A stretch of 64,000 bases of DNA from Alphaproteobacteria bacterium (GTDB taxonomy: Bacteria; Pseudomonadota; Alphaproteobacteria; SP197). The DNA lies in NCBI GenBank assembly GCA_016869675.1, contig VGDP01000002.1, positions 20,001 to 84,000 on the forward strand. Direction: 5' to 3'. The position numbers and the translations under genes are program-made. Numbering within the stretch: the stretch's first letter is position 1; each line of letters begins with the position of its first letter. Below the pieces are notes generated by a model. It had not been told where the DNA came from. It saw nothing but the letters and a program-made list of their open reading frames with translations, and made no database searches. This document shows positions 21,712 to 31,801 of the stretch, in pieces.

Positions 21712-22164
21712 CTACCCGTCCAGGTTGATCGGGAAGGGCACGGTACCGAACTCGACGCCTTCCTCGGCCAGCGCCTTGGCCTGGTCCTTGGTAGCGCGGC
21801 CGTGGATGTTGCGCTTGTCCGTTTCGCCGTAGTGGATCTTGCGCGCCTCGTCGGCAAACTTGTCGCCCACGTCGTCGAAGTTCTTGCGGATGTGCTCGCG
21901 CACCGCCTGGGCGTAGGCGCGCGCCATGGCCTCGCGCGGGTCGGGCATCATGGTGGTCTCGGTGCCCGCCTCGGCGCGGGGTGTTTCGTCGCGGCCCTTG
22001 CGCGTCGCCACGTTGGGCGCCATGAGCGCCTTGTCGATCTGGGTCGAGCCGCACGATGGGCACGCGATCGCGCCGGACTTGCGCTGACGCTCGAACGTCT
22101 TGCTGTCGCGGAACCACGCCTCGAAGACGTGTTCGTCGGGACATTTGAGGTCGAAGACGATCAT
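21712..22164 (-). CDS. DUF1178 family protein
   Basis: A 150-residue protein of the DUF1178 family, common in alphaproteobacteria and beta-proteobacteria. The N-terminal MIVFDLKCPDEHVFEAWFRD leads to a zinc-finger-like CPSCGSTQIDKALMAPNV. With the earlier cysteine this gives a probable rubredoxin-like metal site. The C-terminal part is helical, ending FGTVPFPINLDG. Function is unknown. It often lies with the nitrilase and grxC genes, as here. ATG 22164 matches the conserved family start better than the upstream ATG at 22206. Confidence 0.9.
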   Translation of the reverse strand: MIVFDLKCPDEHVFEAWFRDSKTFERQRKSGAIACPSCGSTQIDKALMAPNVATRKGRDETPRAEAGTETTMMPDPREAMARAYAQAVREHIRKNFDDVGDKFADEARKIHYGETDKRNIHGRATKDQAKALAEEGVEFGTVPFPINLDG

Positions 22165-22262
22165 GACCGTTCCAGCCCGCGTGCGGCGTCGATCGGGATA
22201 TGGCACGCTACTTCCATGAAGACAAGGTTTAAGGCGGCGCCGCGCGCGGCGGTCGCACGGTC

Positions 22263-22784
22263 GTGACCAGCGCGCCTCACGGGTCGGGCGAGCCCTCGCC
22301 CTGGGTCGTACGCTTCGCGCCGCTGGTGCCGGCGGGTGGCGTGGTGCTGGACGTCGCCGCCGGAGCCGGGCGGCATACGACCATGTTCCTGGCGCGCGGG
22401 CACCCGGTGGTCACCGTCGACCGGGACGTCGGCCGGCTGGCGCCGCGGCCGAACCTAACCATCGTCGAGGCGGACCTGGAGAGCGGGCCCTGGCCCTTGG
22501 GTGATCGCCGCTTCACGGGCGTGGTGGTGACCAACTACCTGCATCGCCCGTTGTTCGCGGCGATCACGGATGCCGTGGCCGAGAGCGGCGTCCTGATCTA
22601 CGAGACCTTCGCGCAGGGCAACGAGCGGTTCGGCAAGCCGTCGAACCTCGCGTTCCTGCTGCGCCCCGGCGAGCTTCTGGACGTCGCGCGCGCGCGCGGC
22701 CTGCGCGTGCTCGCCTACGAGGATCTGACGGTCGAGACGCCGCGCCCCGCTTGCGTCCAGCGCATCGCGGCGACGCGGGCCTGA
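22263..22784 (+). CDS. Class I SAM-dependent methyltransferase (TehB-like)
   Basis: A 173-residue protein with a compact Rossmann methyltransferase fold. It shows motif I LDVAAGAGRHTTMFLARG, an acidic residue after TVDRD, VVTNYLHRPLF and a substrate-side LIYETFAQGNERFGKP. It resembles small TehB/UbiE-like enzymes of unknown substrate. The GTG at 22263 is the chosen start. The gene ends 1 bp before the convergent nitrilase gene. It is divergent from DUF1178, with about 100 bp between them. Confidence 0.82.
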   Translation: MTSAPHGSGEPSPWVVRFAPLVPAGGVVLDVAAGAGRHTTMFLARGHPVVTVDRDVGRLAPRPNLTIVEADLESGPWPLGDRRFTGVVVTNYLHRPLFAAITDAVAESGVLIYETFAQGNERFGKPSNLAFLLRPGELLDVARARGLRVLAYEDLTVETPRPACVQRIAATRA

Positions 22785-22785
22785 G

Positions 22786-23661
22786 TTACTCGGCGGCCGC
22801 GCGGCCCGCGTCGGCGTCCTCGTCCAGCCGGTAGGGGCGGTCGTGGGCCAACGACGGGATCTGGCCACGCACCTTGGCCACGTCGGTCAGGTCGATGGTC
22901 GCGGTCACCACGCCGGTGCCCTCGCCGCCGTCGGCCAGCACGCGACCCCACGGATCGACAATCAGGGAGTGGCCGAAGCTCTGATAGCCGCCGTCGTGCA
23001 CGCCGTGCTGGGCCGGGGCGAACACGAAGCAGCCGGTCTCGATGGCGCGCGCGCGCAACAGCACGTGCCAGTGCGCCTCGCCGGTCAGCTTGGTGAACGC
23101 GGCCGGCGCGCTGAGCATCGTGGCGCCGGCCTTGGCCAGGTCGCGGTAGAGGTGGGGAAAGCGCAGGTCGTAGCACACCGTCATGCCGAGCACGGCCCAC
23201 GGCGTCTGCGCCAGGCACGCCCGGTCGCCGGGCCGGTAGGTCGCCGATTCCCGATAGCTGCGCCCGTCGGGCAGGTCGACATCGAACAGGTGGATCTTGT
23301 CGTAGCGGGCGGCCACGGCACCCCGGTCGTCGAACAACACGGAGGTGTTGGCGAGCCGGCCATCGGGCTTGAGCGTGGCGATCGATCCGGCGAGCAGCCA
23401 CACCCGCAGCTCGGTCGCGAGCGCGGCGAAGCGGTGCGCCGCCGGGTGATCGTCGAGCGGCCGGGCCTGGCCCTTGGCGATGGCGAAGTTGCGCTGAAGC
23501 AAGGCCACGTTCTCGGGCGTGGCGATGAAGTCGGCACCCTTGGCCCGCGCCGCGCGCACCTGGGCCTCGACTGCGTCCAGGTTCGCCGCCATGTCGGTGG
23601 TCGCGCGCGACTGCACGCAGGCCAAGGTGAACGAGGTCGCCGAAGCGGACGTCATGGTCAT
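22786..23661 (-). CDS. Carbon-nitrogen hydrolase (Nit1/nitrilase superfamily)
   Basis: A 291-residue nitrilase-superfamily hydrolase. The Glu-Lys-Cys triad is visible: Glu in [10 protein letters not shown], Lys in [11 protein letters not shown], and Cys in [18 protein letters not shown]. The pattern fits the Nit1/omega-amidase branch, which in bacteria repairs deaminated glutathione or hydrolyses alpha-keto amides. Association with glutaredoxin supports the deaminated-glutathione idea but does not prove it. The start overlaps the grxC stop (ATGA at 23661-23658), so the two are coupled. Confidence 0.9.
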   Translation of the reverse strand: MTMTSASATSFTLACVQSRATTDMAANLDAVEAQVRAARAKGADFIATPENVALLQRNFAIAKGQARPLDDHPAAHRFAALATELRVWLLAGSIATLKPDGRLANTSVLFDDRGAVAARYDKIHLFDVDLPDGRSYRESATYRPGDRACLAQTPWAVLGMTVCYDLRFPHLYRDLAKAGATMLSAPAAFTKLTGEAHWHVLLRARAIETGCFVFAPAQHGVHDGGYQSFGHSLIVDPWGRVLADGGEGTGVVTATIDLTDVAKVRGQIPSLAHDRPYRLDEDADAGRAAAE

Positions 23662-23915
23662 CCTCCGAGCATCGTGTCGAGCCGGCCCTGCCGATCGAGG
23701 GCATAGAGCTCGTCGCAGCCGCCGATGCCCACATCGTCGATGAAGATCTGCGGCACGGTGCGGCGGCCCTTGGCGCGCCGGGTCATTTCGGACCGGCGCT
23801 CGGCGTCCATCATGACGTCGATTTCCTCGTACGTCACCTTCTTGCGCTCGAGCAGCGCCTTGGCGCGATGGCAGTAGGGGCAGAAGGGCGTGGTGTAGAT
23901 CTCGACTGAGGCCAC
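23658..23915 (-). CDS. grxC: Glutaredoxin 3
   Basis: An 85-residue class I dithiol glutaredoxin. The active site is CPYC in YTTPFCPYCHRAKALL, the cis-proline is in RRTVPQIFIDD, and the glutathione-binding GIGGCDELYALD closes the fold. It uses glutathione to reduce protein disulfides in the cytoplasm. The comF gene ends 48 bp upstream on the same strand, and the nitrilase gene overlaps downstream. This comF-grxC-nitrilase-DUF1178 order is widespread in alphaproteobacteria. Confidence 0.96.
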   Translation of the reverse strand: MASVEIYTTPFCPYCHRAKALLERKKVTYEEIDVMMDAERRSEMTRRAKGRRTVPQIFIDDVGIGGCDELYALDRQGRLDTMLGG

Positions 23916-23963
23916 GGACGGCTCCGTAGTTGCATCGCTTATGCTAGCAGGGATTGTGGCCTT

Positions 23964-24713
23964 TCAGGGGTCGGCCAGCACGGCGCGCGCCAGGGTCACG
24001 ACGCCGACACGCGCGGCGCCGGCGTGCATTAGCACACGGGCGCAGGCATCCGCCGTGGCGCCGCTGGTCATGACGTCGTCGACCAGCACGACGCGCCGGT
24101 CACGCACGGCATCGGGCCGGCGCACGGCGAAGGCGTGTTCTACGTTGGCGCGTCGGGCGGCGCGGCCCAGCGTGCCCTGGCTCGGCGTGTCGTGCCGGCG
24201 CGCCAGCGCGTCGACCGCCACCGCGAGGCCCGTGACGCGGCCGAGCGCCAACGCCAGCACCGCCGCCTGGTTGTAGCGGCGGGCGAACAGGCGTCGGCGG
24301 TGCAGCGGCACGGGCACCAGCACGTCGGCGTCGCCGAGCACCTCAGCGCCGGCGCGCGCGAGCCACGGGGCGAACGCGACCGCGCCCTCGGTGCGGTCGC
24401 CGTGCTTGAACCCGAGCACCAGCGATCGGGCGCCGTCGCTGTAGACCAGGGCGGCGCGCGCGATCGCGAAGCACGGCGGCTCGGCCAGGCACGCGGCGCA
24501 CACGGTGCCGGCGGGTACCCGCACGGGGAACGGCACGCCGCAGCACGCGCACAGCGGCAGCGCGATGAAGGTGAGCCCGGCGAAGCACGGCGCGCACACC
24601 CGGCCCTGGGCATCGACCACGGCGCCGCAGCCGATGCAGCGCGGCGGCAGCACCGCGTCGATCAGGCGACCAAGCGCCACGCGCGCGACGCCGGGCCGCG
24701 CGGCCAGGGTCAC
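23964..24713 (-). CDS. ComF-family phosphoribosyltransferase-like protein
   Basis: A 249-residue ComF/GntX protein. Three zinc-finger-like cysteine pairs occur in the N-terminal third (PPRCIGCGAV, RVCAPCFAGL, CACCGVPF, VCAACLAEPPC). They are followed by the phosphoribosyltransferase fold with LVPVPLHRRRLFARRYNQAA and the PRPP loop VVLVDDVMTSGATADAC. In competent species ComF helps DNA processing during uptake; elsewhere the role is unclear. The GTG at 24713 overlaps the stop of the upstream HAD gene (GTGA). Confidence 0.9.
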   Translation of the reverse strand: MTLAARPGVARVALGRLIDAVLPPRCIGCGAVVDAQGRVCAPCFAGLTFIALPLCACCGVPFPVRVPAGTVCAACLAEPPCFAIARAALVYSDGARSLVLGFKHGDRTEGAVAFAPWLARAGAEVLGDADVLVPVPLHRRRLFARRYNQAAVLALALGRVTGLAVAVDALARRHDTPSQGTLGRAARRANVEHAFAVRRPDAVRDRRVVLVDDVMTSGATADACARVLMHAGAARVGVVTLARAVLADP

Positions 24714-25429
24714 GGGGCGCGGCCCAGGCCGTCGATCAGGGCCTCGAGCCCGGCGATGCTGTCGATGACGTGATCGGCCATGCCGAGTGCTTCGCGCGGC
24801 GCGGCGCCGGTCAGCACGCCGACCGCCAGACCGGCGGCGCCAGCGCGCGCCATGGCCATGTCGGCCACCGTGTCGCCGATCATGGCGATGGCGGCCGGCG
24901 TAAGGCCGGTGGCCCGGCAGAAGGCGTGGAGCATGCCGGGGCCGGGCTTGCCGCCGTGGCCCGAATCCGCGCCGGCGATGAAATCGAGCAGGCCGTCGAC
25001 GCCCAGCGCGCCCAGCGTCGCCCGGGTCGGCTCCTCGTGATCGTTGGTCGCCACGCCGAGCGTGTAGCCGCGCGCGCGCAGGCGGCGAAAGAGGGCCGGC
25101 AAGTCGGTGACCGGCACCGGCTTCATGCCGAAACGCTCGAACCCGCCCGAGACCCAGTGGCGCAGGTCGAGATGGCTCTCGACGCCTAGGTGCCCGCCCC
25201 ACAGCACCGCAATTTCGTCGTTGGTGCCGCAGGCGAGCGGCGAGGCCGGGTCGAGCACGCAGGTGGCGGGGTCGTAGCCGCCGAGACGCAAGAGCTCGTC
25301 CGCCTTGCCGGGATCGCCGGTCAGGGCCGCGACCTCGGTGGCCACGGCCTGGTAGGCCGCGCCCCAGGTGGCGAAGAAGTCGATCAGGGTGCCGTCCTTG
25401 TCGAACAGCAGGCCGCGTATGGTGGTCAC
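24710..25429 (-). CDS. HAD-superfamily phosphatase
   Basis: A 239-residue HAD hydrolase, phosphoglycolate-phosphatase-like. Motif I is LLFDKDGTLIDF (nucleophile and acid Asp), motif II is GVATNDHEE, the lysine is in GGKPGPGM, and motif III is AMIGDTVADMAMARA. A helical cap lies between motifs I and II. The substrate is not evident. The GTG at 25429 overlaps the upstream kinase stop (GTGA), and the protein end overlaps the comF start, so three genes are coupled in a row. Confidence 0.88.
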   Translation of the reverse strand: MTTIRGLLFDKDGTLIDFFATWGAAYQAVATEVAALTGDPGKADELLRLGGYDPATCVLDPASPLACGTNDEIAVLWGGHLGVESHLDLRHWVSGGFERFGMKPVPVTDLPALFRRLRARGYTLGVATNDHEEPTRATLGALGVDGLLDFIAGADSGHGGKPGPGMLHAFCRATGLTPAAIAMIGDTVADMAMARAGAAGLAVGVLTGAAPREALGMADHVIDSIAGLEALIDGLGRAP

Positions 25430-26334
25430 AACGCATCCTCGGCGGTGGCAGCGCGAACCTGCCCGGAGAACGCCTCGCTGTCCATCGCCGCGCGGGCGGC
25501 CGCCACCTGGGCGCCGGTGCCGCCGTGGCGGCGGTCCCACAGGCCGTTGACCAGCAGCACCATCGCGCGCGTCGCGCGCACCCGCGCGGCGAAGTGGCCG
25601 TCGCCGGACACGCCATAGCCAGCCAGCAGCCGGTCGAGCCCCGGTTCATCCAGGTCGCCTTCGACCGCCACATAGGCTAGGTCCCACGCTGGGTCATTCT
25701 GGCCGGCGAACTCCCAATCGACCATCAGGACGTAGTCGCCATCGTCGATCAGGTTGGCGGGCACGGGATCGTTGTGGCATGACGTCAGGCGCCGACCGGG
25801 CGCCAGCGCGCGCCACAGGCGCAGCCCGACCGCCGCAACATCCGCCGCGTCGCCGAGCGCCCCCGCGTAGCGCGCGAGCGCCGCCGCCGGGTCGAGCACG
25901 CCGGGGAACGGTGGGCCGTCGTGAGCGCGGGCAAGCGCGCGACCCACCCTTTCCAGCACCATGCCATCGCGCATGGCCGACGGATCGAGCGCGTGGCCAG
26001 GCGCGCGCGCGACGACGAACGCGCCGGACGCGTCGTCGGTCCACAGCACGGCCGGTGCCGCGCCGCGCGCCGCGGCCGCGCGCATGGCGGCCAGTTCGTG
26101 GCGCGGGTCGGCGAAATCCTCGCCTGGTCGGGCGAGCCGCACCATCAATTCACCGTCGTTGGTGGCGCACAGGAACAGCCGGTTGCGCGAGCCGCCGAGC
26201 GGCCGCACGTCGCGCGCCGACCGGCCGGACGCGGCCAGGACGCGAGCGACCGCCGCGCGGATCGCCGCGTCCGGTTCAGCCGTCGAGCGCGGCGAGGTCG
26301 AGCTCAAGCTTGGCGCCGAGCCACAGCGCGCCAT
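25426..26334 (-). CDS. APH/choline-kinase-family phosphotransferase
   Basis: About 302 residues of an aminoglycoside-phosphotransferase/choline-kinase fold. It has GGSRNRLFLC as a glycine-rich ATP region, the catalytic loop SCHNDPVPANLI and the metal-binding VDWEFAGQNDPAWDLA. These features fit LicA/choline kinase-like enzymes acting on small alcohols or sugars. The start is uncertain: ATG 26334 overlaps the upstream dioxygenase gene by 59 bp, and no good ATG or GTG lies nearer the conserved region. The first 20 residues may therefore not be native. Confidence 0.82.
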   Translation of the reverse strand: MARCGSAPSLSSTSPRSTAEPDAAIRAAVARVLAASGRSARDVRPLGGSRNRLFLCATNDGELMVRLARPGEDFADPRHELAAMRAAAARGAAPAVLWTDDASGAFVVARAPGHALDPSAMRDGMVLERVGRALARAHDGPPFPGVLDPAAALARYAGALGDAADVAAVGLRLWRALAPGRRLTSCHNDPVPANLIDDGDYVLMVDWEFAGQNDPAWDLAYVAVEGDLDEPGLDRLLAGYGVSGDGHFAARVRATRAMVLLVNGLWDRRHGGTGAQVAAARAAMDSEAFSGQVRAATAEDAL

Positions 26335-26617
26335 CGCGATGATCGCCGAGCTCGTCCCCCTTGTTGGGATGGATGAACACCACGAGCCCGCCCCGGTTGA
26401 GCGCGAGCCGGGGCACCAGATCGGCGAACTGATCGGGCCGGAACGCCACCTGGAAGCTCCAGCACGGATGGGGCCCCAAGGGGCGTTCGTGGAACCGGCC
26501 CATGGCGAGGGCGAAGCGCGCCTCGATCGCCTGGCGCAGGGTCCAGGCGGCGTCGTGGCTGCCCGCGTCGAAATAGACGTGGGCGTGCCAGCTCTCGCTC
26601 GCGTCGGTGGTGCGCAC
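26276..26617 (-). CDS. DOPA 4,5-dioxygenase family protein
   Basis: A 113-residue protein of the DOPA_dioxygen family (PF08883). Histidine motifs are WHAHVYFDAGS, GRFHERPLGPHPCWSFQVAF and VFIHPNKGDELGDHRDGALWLG. Fungal and plant relatives cleave DOPA for betalain pigments; bacterial members are mostly uncharacterised. The gene lies between DUF3303 and the kinase gene in a same-strand run, and its 3' end overlaps the likely kinase start. Confidence 0.87.
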   Translation of the reverse strand: MRTTDASESWHAHVYFDAGSHDAAWTLRQAIEARFALAMGRFHERPLGPHPCWSFQVAFRPDQFADLVPRLALNRGGLVVFIHPNKGDELGDHRDGALWLGAKLELDLAALDG

Positions 26618-26624
26618 GAGCTGA

Positions 26625-26888
26625 CTATAGCTGAGGCAGCAACGCCTGGCTGGTGTCCTTGCTATCCGAGACGGGCACGATCTCGAACTCGCCGAGATCG
26701 CACCATTCCGCCACCCAGCGCTGGAACAGCGTGACGTCGTCGGCCTCCATGAGCTGGAAGCAGCGCGTCATGTCGGCAGTGATCCAACTCGCCTTGTAGA
26801 TCAGGCCCTCGGGCATCAGGCGGCCGCGTTCGCGGAACCAGCGGTAGACCGCCTTGCGATCGCGTCCACAGAAATCCTCAATCACCAT
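26625..26888 (-). CDS. DUF3303 family protein
   Basis: An 87-residue protein with the compact ferredoxin-like pattern of DUF3303: MVIEDFCGRDRKAVYRWF, GLIYKASWITADMTRCFQLM, then WVAEWCDLGEFEIVPV. The family is small, cytoplasmic and of unknown function; members resemble dimeric alpha-beta barrel proteins. It starts a same-strand run that continues into the dioxygenase gene 7 bp downstream. Confidence 0.83.
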   Translation of the reverse strand: MVIEDFCGRDRKAVYRWFRERGRLMPEGLIYKASWITADMTRCFQLMEADDVTLFQRWVAEWCDLGEFEIVPVSDSKDTSQALLPQL

Positions 26889-26943
26889 GAACAGTATCGG
26901 CTTGCTCCCGTGATCCTTGGGACCGTGGACGCGCGCGATCGGC

Positions 26944-27984
26944 CTACGGCTTGACGCCCGTCACGATGGAGTAGACGCCCGGCAGAGGGATCTGCCTGGT
27001 GCGGGTGAAGCCAGCCTTGGCCATGAAGCCCTCGGTGTCGTCGCCCGACACGACGCCGCCGGCGCCACCGTAGAAGACCGTGGCGACCAGGCTTTCCAGG
27101 GCGATCTTGGGCGAGGTCTCGGTGTAGGGGCCGATCTTCAGGATGTCCTGGACGATCACGATGCCGCCGGGGTTCATGGCGTCGAACGCCCGTTTCAGCA
27201 GCGTGATCTGGCCTTCCGGGGATTCCTGAATCAGGACGCCCGAGAACAGCACCGCGTCGTAGCCCGAGCCTAGATCGTCCGTGTAGTAGTTGCCGGCCAG
27301 GGACGAGATCCGCCCCTTGAGCCCGCGCTGCTCGACTAGGGACAACGCGACGGGCAGGGCCTTCTGCTGATCAAAGAGGACGCCCTTGAGATCCGGGTAC
27401 TTCGCGCAGCAGGCCATGGTGTAGACCCCGGAGCCGCAGCCGACGTCCAGGAGCTTCTTCCGGCCGGTCAGGTCCACGCTTCGCAGCAGCATCTCCTCCT
27501 GCATGCGGCCGCCCCACTGGTCCATGGCGAGCATGTAGTTGGTCCAGTAGGCCCTCTCCTCCTCCTCGGTCTTGAACACCATCTCGTGCGATACGGCCTC
27601 GGTCGACAGCATGGCCGTGTCGAGCTGATCGAACAGCGTGCCCAGGCTCGACAGGTACGTGAAGGCTTCGCCGTAGTACGCCGGCTTGCCCTTGACCAGG
27701 TACGTGTCGCCTTCCTTCGAGTTCTGGAACGCATCGCCGACATTCTCCAGCAGGCCGGCCGACACGCAGGAATTGAGCATCCACTCCATGTGGAGCGGCT
27801 TGATGCCCATGTCCTTCGCCAAAGCGGCTGCCGTCCGCTTGCCGCCGCTCAGTCTGTCGCAGATGCCGAGCTTGACCGCCGACTTCGCGACGCCGGCGAG
27901 CCAGGAGGCCCTGGCCAGTTGCGAGATCAAGGGAGGCTCGCCGGTATCGGCCAGATTCGCGAACACCGCGCCGATGTCGACCAT
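26944..27984 (-). CDS. O-methyltransferase-type SAM methyltransferase with winged-helix N-terminus
   Basis: A 346-residue protein. The N-terminal 110 residues form a dimerisation/winged-helix region (GICDRLSGGKRTAAALAKDM). A class I methyltransferase domain follows with motif I KKLLDVGCGSGVYTMAC, DAVLFSGVLIQES and NPGGIVIVQDIL. This layout matches the acetylserotonin/hydroxyneurosporene O-methyltransferase family. The substrate cannot be assigned. Codon use looks slightly less GC-biased than the flanks by eye, so acquisition by transfer is possible but not shown. The gene stands alone. Confidence 0.83.
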   Translation of the reverse strand: MVDIGAVFANLADTGEPPLISQLARASWLAGVAKSAVKLGICDRLSGGKRTAAALAKDMGIKPLHMEWMLNSCVSAGLLENVGDAFQNSKEGDTYLVKGKPAYYGEAFTYLSSLGTLFDQLDTAMLSTEAVSHEMVFKTEEEERAYWTNYMLAMDQWGGRMQEEMLLRSVDLTGRKKLLDVGCGSGVYTMACCAKYPDLKGVLFDQQKALPVALSLVEQRGLKGRISSLAGNYYTDDLGSGYDAVLFSGVLIQESPEGQITLLKRAFDAMNPGGIVIVQDILKIGPYTETSPKIALESLVATVFYGGAGGVVSGDDTEGFMAKAGFTRTRQIPLPGVYSIVTGVKP

Positions 27985-28070
27985 GGACTACCCCCCCTCT
28001 GTGCCCGCGGCAACCATAGTCGTGCCGGTGCGCCGCGGCAAGAAGGCGTGCGGCGGACGCTCCGTTCGCG

Positions 28071-28508
28071 TCAGGCCGCGCACCAGCCGCCGTCGACCGG
28101 CATGGTGTGGCCGGTGACGAAGCTGGAGACGTCGGAGGCCAGGAACACCACGGGGCCGACCAGTTCCTCGGGCCGGCCCTTGCGCAGATGCGGCGTGCGC
28201 AGGCGGATGATCTCCATCTCCTCGGGATAGTCGTGGCGCGCGTCCGCCGAGCGCATGTGGTGCGTCATGTAGCCGGGGTTGATGGTGTTGACCCGGATGT
28301 TGTGCTTGCCCCATTCGAGCGCCATGTTGCGCGCCGCGCCGTCGACGCCCGCCTTGGCCGCCGCGTAAGACGTCAGCCCCTCGAAGCCGAGCCAGCTCGA
28401 GGTGAACGAGACCAGGATGATCGAGCCGCCGCGCCCCCGCTCGATCATGCGCTTACCGGCCTCCTGGGCGCACACGATGGTGCGCCGGCCCCGGATGCCG
28501 AGGTCCAC
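28071..28508 (-). pseudogene. Short-chain dehydrogenase with large internal deletion
   Basis: A 145-residue open frame. It starts like a normal SDR (MDLGIRGRRTIVCA) and then jumps at about residue 15 to the middle of the fold (QEAGKRMIERGRGGSIILVS). The YxxxK active-site region SYAAAKAGVDGAARNMALEW and the C-terminal VVFLASDVSSFVTGHTMPVD remain. About 90-100 residues are missing, including the TGxxxGIG cofactor loop, the NNAG segment and the catalytic Asn. The deletion keeps frame, so a stable product might be made, but it should not bind NAD(P). It lies 11 bp upstream of argG on the same strand. Confidence 0.8.
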
Positions 28509-28519
28509 GGCGCCGTCCC

Positions 28520-29746
<1,227 letters not shown>

Positions 29747-29805
29747 GGCCCCTCCGTTTGCGCGGGCCGGGAGTATAGGCGGCGCGGCCGGGGGCGCAAC
29801 CGCCC

Positions 29806-30039
29806 CTACCGCCGGCGCTTGAAGTCGCGCCGGGGTACGAACACCACTGACGGGCGTTCGCCGGCCAGCGTCGCAGCCTCGGCCGTCAGGGCGGCGAGGC
29901 AGGCGCCGCAGAACGCACGGTAGCGGCCCTCGACCTTGACCATCTTCCAGGTGGGCGGCACGTGGCCCTGGCCCAGGTGATAACGCTCGACCGTCTCGCA
30001 GCCCCAGCATTGGATCGTGTGCTCGGGCAGCCAAGCCAT
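29806..30039 (-). CDS. Small cysteine-pair protein downstream of rlmN
   Basis: A 77-residue protein that I do not recognise. It contains two CxxC pairs: CWGC in [16 protein letters not shown] and CGAC in [16 protein letters not shown], about 32 residues apart, which could form one zinc ribbon. The tail is basic (RRDFKRRR). ATG 30039 starts 5 bp after the rlmN stop on the same strand, so it should be co-transcribed and may be translationally coupled. The coding bias is typical of the window, which supports a real gene. Confidence 0.6.
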   Translation of the reverse strand: MAWLPEHTIQCWGCETVERYHLGQGHVPPTWKMVKVEGRYRAFCGACLAALTAEAATLAGERPSVVFVPRRDFKRRR

Positions 30040-30044
30040 GGCCG

Positions 30045-31193
30045 CTAGCCCAGCGGCGACGCGGGCGTGTCCACCGCGGCGCCGCGCACGGCGGACTTGC
30101 GCAGGCGTTCCGACGCGCTGCGCAACTGGCCGCACGCGGCCAGGATGTCGCGGCCGCGCGGCGTGCGCACCGGCGAGGCGTAGCCCGCGTCGTTGACGAT
30201 GCGCGCGAAACGTGCGATCGCCGCGGCGGTCGAGCATTCGAACGGCGCGCCGGGCCACGGGTTGAACGGGATCAAGTTGACCTTGGCCGGGATGCCCGCG
30301 ATCAGCCGCACCAGCGCCTTGGCGTCCGCCGGGCTGTCGTTGACGTCCTTCAGCATGACGTACTCGAAAGTCACGCGGCGCGCGTTCGAGGCACCCGGAT
30401 AGTCGCGCACCGCCGCCATCAGCTCGGCCAGCGGGTACTTCCTGTTGAGCGGCACGATGCGGTCGCGCACCTCGTCGGTCACCGCGTGCAGCGAGATGGC
30501 GAGCGAAACGCCCAGCTCCTCCCCCACCCGCTTGATCATGGGCACGACACCCGCGGTCGAGAGCGTGATCTTGCGCCGCGAGATGGCAATGCCCTCGGCG
30601 TCCATGATGACGCGCAGCGCCTTGGCCACCGTGTCGTAGTTGTAGAGCGGCTCGCCCATGCCCATGAGCACGATGTTGGAGATCAGCCGGCCGTCCTTGG
30701 GCGACGGCCATTCACCGAGCGCGTCGCGCGCCAGCATGACCTGGCCGACGATCTCGGCCGCGCTCAGGTCGCGCACCAGCGTCTGGGTGCCGGTGTGGCA
30801 GAACCGGCAGGTCAGGGTGCAGCCGACCTGGGAGGAGACGCACAAGGCACCACGGTTCTCCTCGGGGATGTGCACGGTCTCGATCTCGCAGCCGTCGTCC
30901 AGCCCGAGCAGCCACTTGCGCGTGCCGTCGACCGAACGCTGGTCCATGACGACGCGCGGCCGGGCCAGCGCGTAACGCTCGGCCAGGCTTGCGCGCAGGC
31001 CCTTGGCGATGGTGGTCATAGCCGCGAAGTCGGTCGTGCCGCGGAAGTAGATCCAGTGCCACAGCTGGCGCGCGCGGAACGGCTTCTCACCCAGCCGCGC
31101 GACCTCGGCGGCGAGCTCGGCGCGATCGAGCCCGACCAGCGAGGGCCGTGCGTCGGCCGGCTCGGCCACGGCAAGGAGCGGGGCGGCGGTCAT
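30045..31193 (-). CDS. rlmN: Dual-specificity rRNA/tRNA adenine C2-methyltransferase RlmN
   Basis: A 382-residue radical-SAM enzyme that methylates C2 of A2503 in 23S rRNA and A37 in some tRNAs. The [4Fe-4S] cluster motif is CTLTCRFC. The two mechanistic cysteines are present: one seven residues before the cluster motif in LCVSSQVGC, and the other in DILAACGQL near the C-terminus. [11 protein letters not shown] and [15 protein letters not shown] are family signatures. ATG 31193 fits the usual length. The ThpR gene ends 41 bp upstream on the same strand. Confidence 0.97.
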   Translation of the reverse strand: MTAAPLLAVAEPADARPSLVGLDRAELAAEVARLGEKPFRARQLWHWIYFRGTTDFAAMTTIAKGLRASLAERYALARPRVVMDQRSVDGTRKWLLGLDDGCEIETVHIPEENRGALCVSSQVGCTLTCRFCHTGTQTLVRDLSAAEIVGQVMLARDALGEWPSPKDGRLISNIVLMGMGEPLYNYDTVAKALRVIMDAEGIAISRRKITLSTAGVVPMIKRVGEELGVSLAISLHAVTDEVRDRIVPLNRKYPLAELMAAVRDYPGASNARRVTFEYVMLKDVNDSPADAKALVRLIAGIPAKVNLIPFNPWPGAPFECSTAAAIARFARIVNDAGYASPVRTPRGRDILAACGQLRSASERLRKSAVRGAAVDTPASPLG

Positions 31194-31234
31194 GGGGTCG
31201 ATATACGTCCACCCGCCCCGCGCAACAAGGCCGC

Positions 31235-31777
31235 TCAGGCACCGGCCAGCGGGTAGCTCTGCTCGATGCGGTAGTGCGCGCCGTCCCGGCCGCAATGGCT
31301 GGAATAGAGGTGGAACGCCGCGATCGGGATCGGCGGCAGGGCGAACTCGGCGTGGGCGGCCAGGAACGCGGCGACCCGCTCGCCCCACGCCCCCTTGAGC
31401 CGGGCCAGGCTGACATGGGGGTGAAACTTGCGCGCCTCGGGCTCGAGGCCGACCCGGCCGAGCCGGCGGTCGATCTTCTCGTGCAGGCGAACGAGCGGCG
31501 CCTTCTCCGCGATACCGACCCACAGGGCCGTCGGGTTGCGCCCCTTGTCGAACAGGTCGACGCCCTTGAGCTTGAGCTCGAACGGCTGGCCCGTGACGTC
31601 GTCGAGCGTGTCGGCCACGTCATCCGCCGTCGTGCCGTCGACCTCGCCGACGAAGCGGAGCGTCAGGTGGAACTGCTCGAGCCCGACCCAATGGGCGCCG
31701 GGCACGCCATTGCACAGGCCCGCTAGGCGGAGGCGGACATCGGGTGGCAGAGCGAGCGCGACGAAGAGCCGGGGCAT
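31235..31777 (-). CDS. thpR: RNA 2',3'-cyclic phosphodiesterase ThpR (2'-5' RNA ligase family)
   Basis: A 180-residue 2H phosphoesterase. The two catalytic H-x-T/S motifs are HLTLRF (near residue 37) and HPHVSLARL (near residue 119). The start [12 protein letters not shown] is typical. The enzyme opens 2',3'-cyclic phosphates and can join tRNA halves through a 2'-5' bond in vitro; the physiological role is unsettled. It sits between the esterase and rlmN genes on the same strand. Confidence 0.93.
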   Translation of the reverse strand: MPRLFVALALPPDVRLRLAGLCNGVPGAHWVGLEQFHLTLRFVGEVDGTTADDVADTLDDVTGQPFELKLKGVDLFDKGRNPTALWVGIAEKAPLVRLHEKIDRRLGRVGLEPEARKFHPHVSLARLKGAWGERVAAFLAAHAEFALPPIPIAAFHLYSSHCGRDGAHYRIEQSYPLAGA

Positions 31778-31801
31778 GGGGCGCGGACCCTACGCGATCG
31801 A

